Below are positions 58,608 through 64,000 of a DNA stretch of 64,000 nt, in pieces. Every line of letters begins with the position of its first letter. Within the stretch, counting starts at the first letter, position 1. The notes below the pieces were generated by a model that was given only the letters and a program-made list of their open reading frames with translations, made no database searches and was not told the DNA's origin. The stretch is from JBFAPK01 sp040676675 (GTDB lineage: Bacteria > Actinomycetota > Actinomycetes > Mycobacteriales > Micromonosporaceae): contig NZ_JBFAPK010000031.1 in assembly GCF_040676675.1 (NCBI RefSeq), positions 46,894-110,893 on the forward strand, given 5' to 3'. The translations under genes and the position numbers were made by a program.

Positions 58608-60566
58608 GTGACCCGAGCACCCGCGCACGACCTGAACGCCGAACAGGCCGTCATCGGCGCCGTGCTGATCGCCCCGCCCGTCATGACCGAGCTGGCCGCC
58701 CTGCTCACCCCCACCGACTTCTACCGGCCCGCCCACGCCGTTCTGTGGGAGGCGCTGAGCCTGATCCACGCCGACGGCACCCCCACCGACCCGATCGCCC
58801 TGGCCGCCTACCTCGCCGAAACCGGCGACCTGGCCAAGGTCGGTGGCGCACCGTACCTGCACACCCTCATGCAAGCCGTACCCACGGCCGCGAACGCCGG
58901 ACACTACGCCCGAATCGTTGCCGACCACGCCCGCCGCCGCCAGGTCGTCAACCTCGGCGAGCACCTGACGCAGATGGCCACCTCCGGCGCCGACGTGGCC
59001 GATGTCGTGGCCGCCGGCCGCGCCCTGCTCGACCAGGCCGACACCGGAGCATGGACGCCACTCATCCCGCTCGGCGACCGGCGGCACCTACCCGAGTTCC
59101 CCGCCTACGTCCTGCCAACGTGGGTCGCGGACATGGTCTACGGCGTCGCCGAGTTCACCCAAACCCCGGTCGACCTGCCCGGCTGTGTCGCCCTGGCCGC
59201 CCTGTCCACCGCCGCCGGAGGCCGCGCCGAAATCGAGGTACGCGGCTCGTGGCGCGAACCCACCAACCTGTTCACCGTCGTCGCCCTACCGCCCGGGTCG
59301 CGCAAGTCGGCGGTGTTCGCCGCGATGACCGGGCCGCTACTGGCCGCCGAAAAGGCGCTGGTCGAGCGCACTCGACCGGCGATTGTGGAAGCCGAGCTGG
59401 CCGCCCGCGTCGCCGGAAAGGCCGCCGAGAAAGCCGCGGTTGCCGCCGCCAACGCGGACGCCTCCGCACGCGACACCCTCTTGGCGGAGGCGACCGCTGC
59501 CGCGATGAACGTCGACGCGGTGACCGTGCCGGTCCTGCCGCAACTCGTCGCCGACGACGTCACCAGCGAAGAAGCCGCATCCCTGCTCGCCGAACAGGGT
59601 GGGCGCCTGGCGGTGCTGTCGCCGGAGGGCGGCATCTTCGCCACCATCGCGGGCCGCTACTCCGGGACTCCGAATCTGGAGGTCTTTCTCAAGGGGCACG
59701 CGGGGGACATGCTGCGCGTCAACCGGCGTAGCCGCGACCCGGAGCACGTCGAGCACCCTGCCCTGACGCTCGGCCTGGCCGTGCAACCCGACGTGCTCCG
59801 CGACATCGCCGGCATGCCCGGCTTCCGGGGCAAGGGCCTGCTTGCCCGCATCCTGTTCTCCCTGCCGGAGAACACCGTCGGACGGCGGAAGATCGGCGCC
59901 GACCCGGTACCCGAACCGGTCGCGGCCACGTACGCGGGCAATCTCGGTGCCCTGGTGATGACGCTCGCCGAATGGACCGACCCGGCCGTACTGCCGCTCA
60001 CCCCCGAGGCTAACGAGCGCGTGTTGGACATCGAACGGGCCGTAGAGCCGAGGCTCGGCCCCGGCGGCGCATGGGCGCACATCGTGGACTGGGGCAGCAA
60101 ATACACCGGCGCTGTCGTCCGCCTCGCCGGACTGATCCACCTGGCCGAACACCTCCGCGACGGATGGGGCAAGCCGATCGAGGCCGAGACGATCGAGCGG
60201 GCCGCGCTCCTGGGCGACTACTTCGCCGCTCACGCCCTGGCCGCCTTCGACGACATGGGCGCCGACACCAGCACCCGCAACGCTCGGCACGTCCTCGCCT
60301 GGATCGAACGCACCGGCTCTACCGCCTTCACCAAGCGGGAACTGTTCCGCGCCGTCAAGAACGCGCAGATGCCCACCGTGGCCGACCTGGACCCGGTGCT
60401 GTCCGTCCTCGAAACCCACGGCTACCTCCGCCAGCTCGACCCGCCCCCGCGCACCCGGACCGGCGGCCGCCCACCCTCGCCCTCGTACCTCGTCCACCCT
60501 GACCTCCACCAGCAACCCGCCGCCACGGTTCACGCCATCGGCACCGACAACCGGCGGACCGCATGA
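58608..60566 (+). CDS. replication protein: DnaB N-terminal domain fused to DUF3987 helicase-like domain
   Basis: 652 residues from GTG 58608 with AAAGGAGGT just upstream. Residues about 1-115 match the DnaB helicase N-terminal domain (HDLNAEQAVIGAVLIAPPVM, FYRPAHAVLWEALSLIHADG). The DUF3987 domain (about 155-560) has FTVVALPPGSRKSAVFAAMT as P-loop, AVLSPEGGIFATIAGRYSG, and FRGKGLLARILFSLPENTVG; the C terminus (TRTGGRPPSPSYLVHPDL) is disordered. It is a replication protein quite unlike the rolling-circle RepSA of pSAM2. Probably unwinds the element after excision. Confidence 0.85.
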   Translation: MTRAPAHDLNAEQAVIGAVLIAPPVMTELAALLTPTDFYRPAHAVLWEALSLIHADGTPTDPIALAAYLAETGDLAKVGGAPYLHTLMQAVPTAANAGHYARIVADHARRRQVVNLGEHLTQMATSGADVADVVAAGRALLDQADTGAWTPLIPLGDRRHLPEFPAYVLPTWVADMVYGVAEFTQTPVDLPGCVALAALSTAAGGRAEIEVRGSWREPTNLFTVVALPPGSRKSAVFAAMTGPLLAAEKALVERTRPAIVEAELAARVAGKAAEKAAVAAANADASARDTLLAEATAAAMNVDAVTVPVLPQLVADDVTSEEAASLLAEQGGRLAVLSPEGGIFATIAGRYSGTPNLEVFLKGHAGDMLRVNRRSRDPEHVEHPALTLGLAVQPDVLRDIAGMPGFRGKGLLARILFSLPENTVGRRKIGADPVPEPVAATYAGNLGALVMTLAEWTDPAVLPLTPEANERVLDIERAVEPRLGPGGAWAHIVDWGSKYTGAVVRLAGLIHLAEHLRDGWGKPIEAETIERAALLGDYFAAHALAAFDDMGADTSTRNARHVLAWIERTGSTAFTKRELFRAVKNAQMPTVADLDPVLSVLETHGYLRQLDPPPRTRTGGRPPSPSYLVHPDLHQQPAATVHAIGTDNRRTA

Positions 60567-60582
60567 AGGCCACGCCAGAACC

Positions 60583-60640
60583 GACAGAACTGACACAACC
60601 CCACCCCGGACGAGGTTCTGTCAATTCTGGCAGTTCTGTC
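60583..60640. promoter_or_regulatory. TTCTGTCA repeats before the excisionase gene
   Basis: GACAGAACTG (60583-60592) and CAGTTCTGTC (60631-60640) are perfect 10-bp inverted copies; GGTTCTGTCAATTCTGG between them adds a third partial copy. Likely control (or Xis/Int arm-binding) sites in the 220-bp space before xis. Confidence 0.55.
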
Positions 60641-60787
60641 ACGGCCACCCGAGGTGGCGAGGACCCGCCGGCCGATGGCCGGTCCGAGAACGCTCTACAG
60701 CCGGCTCAGGCCCCTCGAAACGGCCGCGATCGAATCGACCCCCACACCGACAGCCGAACCCCTAGCCAAGACGGAAAGGCCCGCACG

Positions 60788-60985
60788 GTGCGACTCAAGG
60801 CTCTCTACCGCATCCCGGAAGCCATGGATCTGCTCAGCATGAGCCGGACGGTCATCTACGAACAGATGCGCGCTGGCCGACTCCGCTCGGTTAAGCAGGG
60901 CCGGACTCGACTCATCCCCGCGAACGCCATCACCGATTACGTGGCTCTGCTGGAGCGCGAGAACAACCAAGGAGTGGCTGCCTGA
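60788..60985 (+). CDS. xis: excisionase (Xis), AlpA-like HTH
   Basis: 65 residues from GTG 60788, with GGAAAGG upstream. YRIPEAMDLLSMSRTVIYEQ is the HTH_17/AlpA motif and RLRSVKQGRTRLIPANAITD the wing. It bends DNA for excision with the integrase, whose start overlaps its stop (TGATG). An in-frame ATG at 60563 overlaps the rep stop and would add 75 residues, but that stretch has many A/T-ending codons and contains the inverted repeats, so I treat it as noncoding. Confidence 0.85.
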   Translation: MRLKALYRIPEAMDLLSMSRTVIYEQMRAGRLRSVKQGRTRLIPANAITDYVALLERENNQGVAA

Positions 60986-62148
60986 TGAGCAAGCGTCGGA
61001 GCCGTGGTGACGGCGGTCTGCACTGGGACGAGGCACGACAGCGCTGGATTGCCTCGGTGACGGTCGGCTACACCCCGGCCGGCAAGCGAATCGTCCGCCG
61101 GGGGAGTGGCAAGACCAAGACCGAGGCCAAGAGCAAGCTGAAGGAAGTGCTCCGCGATCACGAGGACGGACTGACGATCGCGCCGCAGGGCTTTACCGTT
61201 GCCGACGCGGTGAACGACTGGCTCAGTTACGGGCTCAGCGGAGTAGCCAAAGGCACGATCGAGAAGTGCGGCTATCTGAGCCGGGGACACATCATCCCGG
61301 ACCTTGGCGCCCGGAAGCTGCGGGAGCTTAGCGCGGAAGACGTGGACCGATGGTTGGCTGAGAAGGCCAAGACCCTGAGCACGCGGACGCTCCGGGAGGT
61401 GTACGCCTGCCTGAACCGGTCGATCAACCGTGCGATGGCGCGCGACAAGGTCAAGCGGAACGTGGTCGCGCTTTGTTCTATCCCCAAGGGCCAGGAGGGC
61501 CGTCCGTCGAAGTCGCTCACCCTGGAGCAGGCAAAGGCCCTGTTGAACGCGGCCGAAACCACGCGGCTCTATGCGTACGTGGTGGTCTCGCTGTTGACCG
61601 GCGCTCGGACCGAGGAGCTACGGGCGCTGACGTGGGAACACGTCGATCTTGAGGGCCGACCGGACGACGATCCGCCGGTACCGCCCTCGATCCAGGTGTG
61701 GCACTCCGTGCGGGCCGGTGGCGACACCAAGACGAGGAAGTCTCGGCGAACGCTGGCCCTGCCGCTCCGGTGCGTCACCGCGCTCCGGCGGCACCGGCAA
61801 ATGCAGGACCGCGACCGGAAGCGGGCCGGCGCCGACTGGCAACCGACCGGGATCGTCTTCGCGTCCTCGGTCGGTACCGAGCTGGATGCCGCCAACGTCC
61901 GCCGGGCGTTCCGGCGGGTCGCCAAGCTGGCCGGGCTCGACCCGCGCGACTGGACGCCCCGGGAGCTACGGCACAGCTTCGTATCGGTGCTGTCCAGCAG
62001 CGGCGTGAGCCTGGAAGACATCGCCGATCTGTGCGGCCACTCCGGCACGACGGTCACGGAGAAGGTCTACCGGCATCAGCTTCGTCCGGTGCTGCTGAGC
62101 GGAGCCGTCGCCATGGATCGGATCTTCGCCCTGGCCTCGGAGGCTTAG
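60985..62148 (+). CDS. int: tyrosine-type site-specific integrase
   Basis: 387 residues. N-terminal arm-binding segment (RSRGDGGLHWDEARQRWIAS), core-binding domain (about 70-165), and catalytic domain (about 180-375): Arg in LLTGARTEELRAL, HSFVSVL within RELRHSF (His and second Arg), His in LCGHSGTTVT and Tyr in EKVYRHQ. It recombines attP with the tRNA-Pro 3' end and, with Xis, excises the element. Ends 68 bp before attR. Confidence 0.95.
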   Translation: MSKRRSRGDGGLHWDEARQRWIASVTVGYTPAGKRIVRRGSGKTKTEAKSKLKEVLRDHEDGLTIAPQGFTVADAVNDWLSYGLSGVAKGTIEKCGYLSRGHIIPDLGARKLRELSAEDVDRWLAEKAKTLSTRTLREVYACLNRSINRAMARDKVKRNVVALCSIPKGQEGRPSKSLTLEQAKALLNAAETTRLYAYVVVSLLTGARTEELRALTWEHVDLEGRPDDDPPVPPSIQVWHSVRAGGDTKTRKSRRTLALPLRCVTALRRHRQMQDRDRKRAGADWQPTGIVFASSVGTELDAANVRRAFRRVAKLAGLDPRDWTPRELRHSFVSVLSSSGVSLEDIADLCGHSGTTVTEKVYRHQLRPVLLSGAVAMDRIFALASEA

Positions 62149-62176
62149 TCACTCAATTAGTCACTCGGAAAGCACT

Positions 62177-62209
62177 GAGGGGCACATCCATCGATTGGAT
62201 GTGCCCCTC
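62177..62209. terminator. 14-bp hairpin supplied by the AICE at attR
   Basis: GAGGGGCACATCCA (62177-62190), loop TCGAT, TGGATGTGCCCCTC (62196-62209), a perfect stem. It ends int on one strand and tRNA-Pro on the other, replacing the original tRNA terminator stranded at 48625. Confidence 0.85.
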
Positions 62210-62215
62210 TACCTG

Positions 62216-62290
<75 letters not shown>

Positions 62291-62425
62291 AGGCGTGCCG
62301 ACAAATAGTAGCCCACCGTCCCCGGCGGTCAAATTCGGTATCCGGCGGCGCGTCGGCCGAGTGACGCGGCCCACTCGACCGGCCGATCCGACCGGCCGGA
62401 AGAGTGCGTCAGGGCGAGACGAGGA

Positions 62426-63319
62426 TCAACGCGGGATGAGGGTCAGCAGGGACGCCTCGGGCGGGCAGGCGAAGCGTACGGGGGCGGTGGGGTGCGTACC
62501 GAGGCCGGCCGAGACGTGCAGCCACGCGTTCGAACCCGGCCAGCGGTGCAGGCCCTTCGCCATCGACCGGGGCAGCCCGCAGTTCGTGGTGAGCGCCCCG
62601 ACCATCGGTACGCAGACCTGACCGCCGTGGGTGTGGCCGGCGAGCAGCAGGTCGAAGCCGTCGGCGGCCATCTCGTCCAGCACCCGGGGTTCGGGCGAGT
62701 GGGTGAGCGCGACCGAGACGGCCGCGTCGTCCGAGACCGCCCCGGCGATCGAGGCGTAGTCGTCCCGGCCGATGTGCGGGTCGTCCACGCCGGCCATCTC
62801 GATCAGCCGGCCGCCCGCCTTCAGCGAGGTGCGGACGTTGTTGAGGTCGGCCCAGCCGGCGCCGGTGAGCACGTCGCGGAGATCCTCGTACGGAAGGTCG
62901 ACGCCCTGGACGTACTCCCGTTCCGGCAGCAGGTAGCTGAACGGGTTCTTCCAGACCGGTCCCCGGTAGTCGTTCGAGCCGAAGACGAAGGCGCCCGGGT
63001 AGTCGAGCAGCGGCTGCAACGCCCGCAGCGCCCCGGGGACGGCCTCGGGGTGGGCCAGGTTGTCCCCGGTGACCACGACCAGGTCGGGGTCGGTGGCGGC
63101 CAGCGACGCCACCCAGCGCTGCTTGCGGCGCTGGTCCGGCGTCATGTGCAGGTCCGACAGGTGCAGGATGCGGAGCGGTTCGGCGTCGGCCGGCAGCACC
63201 GGCACGTCGTACCGCCGCAGGGTGAAACGGTTGCGTTCGATGAGTGACCCGTACGCGAGGGCGGCCCCGCCCACCGCGACGGTCCCGGCGGCCAGCCGCA
63301 ATACTGTGCGCTTTCGCAT
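62426..63319 (-). CDS. metallophosphoesterase (calcineurin-like, YkuE type)
   Basis: 297 residues from ATG 63319. N-terminal signal-anchor (VLRLAAGTVAVGGAALAYGS). Metal-site motifs: LRILHLSDLHMTPDQR (DxH), VVVTGDNLA (GD), FGSNDYRG (a variant of GNH with Asp), LTHSPEP, LLAGHTHGGQV (GHTH). Asn-Asp in place of GNHD is common in this actinomycete group. Cleaves a phosphoester at the membrane surface; substrate unknown. Divergent from yqeY. Confidence 0.88.
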   Translation of the reverse strand: MRKRTVLRLAAGTVAVGGAALAYGSLIERNRFTLRRYDVPVLPADAEPLRILHLSDLHMTPDQRRKQRWVASLAATDPDLVVVTGDNLAHPEAVPGALRALQPLLDYPGAFVFGSNDYRGPVWKNPFSYLLPEREYVQGVDLPYEDLRDVLTGAGWADLNNVRTSLKAGGRLIEMAGVDDPHIGRDDYASIAGAVSDDAAVSVALTHSPEPRVLDEMAADGFDLLLAGHTHGGQVCVPMVGALTTNCGLPRSMAKGLHRWPGSNAWLHVSAGLGTHPTAPVRFACPPEASLLTLIPR

Positions 63320-63330
63320 GGTTTCCAGGG

Positions 63331-63347
63331 TAGTTTCACCAACCATG
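63331..63347 (+). promoter_or_regulatory. -10 box and leaderless start of yqeY
   Basis: TAGTTT (63331-63336) lies only 8 bases before ATG 63345, and there is no ribosome-binding site. Transcription starting about 7 bases after such a -10 box would begin at the ATG itself, giving a leaderless mRNA, common in actinomycetes. Confidence 0.5.
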
Positions 63348-63797
63348 AGCACCCTGAAGGACCTCCTGACCGCTGACATGCGTACCGCGCTGAAGGCGCG
63401 CGACGAGCTGACCACGTCCACGCTGCGGATGGCCCTGGCCGCCATCGGCAACGCCGAGGTCGCCGGCAAGGTCAAGCGGGAACTCTCCGACGACGAGGTG
63501 CTGTCGGTACTGACCAAGGAGGCGAAGAAGCGCCGGGAGGCGGCGACCGCCTTCGCCGACGCGGGCCGCGCCGAGCAGGCGGACCGGGAGCGCGCCGAGG
63601 GTGACGTGCTGGACCGGTACCTGCCCAAGCAGCTCGACGACGCGGAGCTGGCCGAGCTGGTCTCGGGCGCGCTCGCCGCGGGCGGCTTCACCGAGCGCGG
63701 GCAGATGGGCCCGGCCATGAAGGCGGCCCAGGCCGCGGTGGCCGGCCGGGCCGAGGGCGGTCGGGTCGCCGCCGAGGTACGCCGCCAGCTCGGCTGA
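63345..63797 (+). CDS. GatB/YqeY domain-containing protein
   Basis: 150 residues. STLKDLLTADMRTALKARDE, TSTLRMALAAIGNAEVAGK, LSVLTKEAKKRREAATAF and YLPKQLDDAELAELV with the final AAEVRRQL match YqeY, which shares the tail domain of the GatB amidotransferase subunit and may bind tRNA. Standard length. Function not established. Confidence 0.92.
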   Translation: MSTLKDLLTADMRTALKARDELTTSTLRMALAAIGNAEVAGKVKRELSDDEVLSVLTKEAKKRREAATAFADAGRAEQADRERAEGDVLDRYLPKQLDDAELAELVSGALAAGGFTERGQMGPAMKAAQAAVAGRAEGGRVAAEVRRQLG

Positions 63798-63823
63798 TCG
63801 GCCGGTGGTCCGGCCGTACGGCC

Positions 63824-63874
63824 GACGGGCCGTGACGCGAGACGGGCCGTGACGCGAGACGGGCCGTGACGCGA
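63824..63874. repeat. three tandem 17-bp repeats and G/C homopolymer tract
   Basis: GACGGGCCGTGACGCGA is repeated exactly three times (63824-63840, 63841-63857, 63858-63874). It is followed by alternating runs G8-C8-G5-C8 (63878-63906). No gene is visible from 63798 to the end of the window. The runs could form a hairpin terminator for yqeY, or be an assembly artefact. Confidence 0.8.
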
Positions 63875-64000
63875 GACGGGGGGGGCCCCCCCCGGGGGCC
63901 CCCCCCGCGGCGGCGCCGCGACCGGTGAGCCCGGCGGGGCACCCCGCCCGGCCGCGCCCCCCCGGCGGCCCGCGGGTGCGCCGGTGGTTGTATCGCCGGT

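Noticed and set aside
55562..59745. GACCCGGA words as TraB-type transfer recognition (TRS) repeats
   Set aside because: Only two scattered copies (near 55562 and 59737), both inside coding sequence, no cluster as expected for clt.
60563..60787. 75-residue N-terminal extension of the excisionase
   Set aside because: Low GC at third codon positions for this region, hydrophilic low-complexity sequence, and inverted repeats inside it; family members start near GTG 60788.

Overview
The window is very GC-rich DNA with GTG/TTG starts, strong GC bias at third codon positions and many perfect GC-rich hairpin terminators. Gene content (small SRP RNA next to dnaX, ybaB-recR, leuA with a leucine leader peptide, overlapping ask alpha/beta followed by asd, several ECF sigma factors, DUF397, DUF3558, DUF6284) points to a filamentous actinomycete, most likely the Micromonosporaceae (Micromonospora/Plantactinospora type). 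The family assignment is inferred from gene content and style, not from a database match.

1-12.4 kb is a surface and secretion region: the end of an MFS transporter, a TrmB/LuxR-type regulator, a DUF3558-like lipoprotein and a trypsin-like protease that share almost the same secretion leader, then an operon of ECF sigma factor, its membrane partner, a small membrane protein and a MatB-like deacetylase/glycosyltransferase fusion (extracellular amino-polysaccharide). A second secreted protease, a GH19 chitinase and a SigJ/SigG-like sigma factor with a SnoaL-like protein follow. 12.5-19.2 kb holds tRNA-Ser(GGA), the SRP RNA, a VOC protein, dnaX, an inserted HxlR regulator/MFS pair, ybaB and recR. 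19.4-25.4 kb is a five-gene oligopeptide-type ABC importer. 25.4-32.6 kb has a secreted HNH nuclease with a coupled small protein, a DHA2 drug exporter, an ECF41-like sigma factor divergent from an FMN-dependent reductase, leuA with its attenuation leader, and a nitroreductase. 32.7-41.2 kb has a lipoprotein, the ask-asd operon, a repeat-rich spacer, a GAF-GGDEF diguanylate cyclase, a site-2 protease with CBS domains, and a sigma/CU044_5270 pair.

41.4-43.9 kb is a hexapeptide acetyltransferase and a coupled gene whose 3' end is interrupted by an IS110-family element. The noncoding end of that element repeats 8 bp of its other terminus, as expected of a bridge-RNA guide. 44-48.6 kb carries a VOC protein, an orphan DUF397, a CDF metal exporter with divergent ArsR regulator, a methyltransferase and an AraC regulator.

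48,678-62,262 is an integrated actinomycete integrative and conjugative element (AICE) of about 13.5 kb in tRNA-Pro(CGG). It is bounded by 47-bp perfect direct repeats (attL/attR). From the integrase end inward it has int, xis, a DnaB_N-DUF3987 replication protein, two small zinc-finger-like/conserved proteins, the FtsK-like transfer protein, an SpdB-like membrane protein, DUF6284, and a control block (GntR-kinase fusion, a second P-loop kinase, AlpA-like HTH). At the attL end is AT-richer cargo: a PD-(D/E)XK-like DUF6602 protein convergent with an unknown protein that has a HEPN-like RxxxxH motif. This is the best candidate here for an undescribed (possibly anti-phage) system.

62.4-64 kb returns to chromosome: a metallophosphoesterase divergent from a probably leaderless yqeY, then a tandem 17-bp repeat and G/C homopolymer tract.
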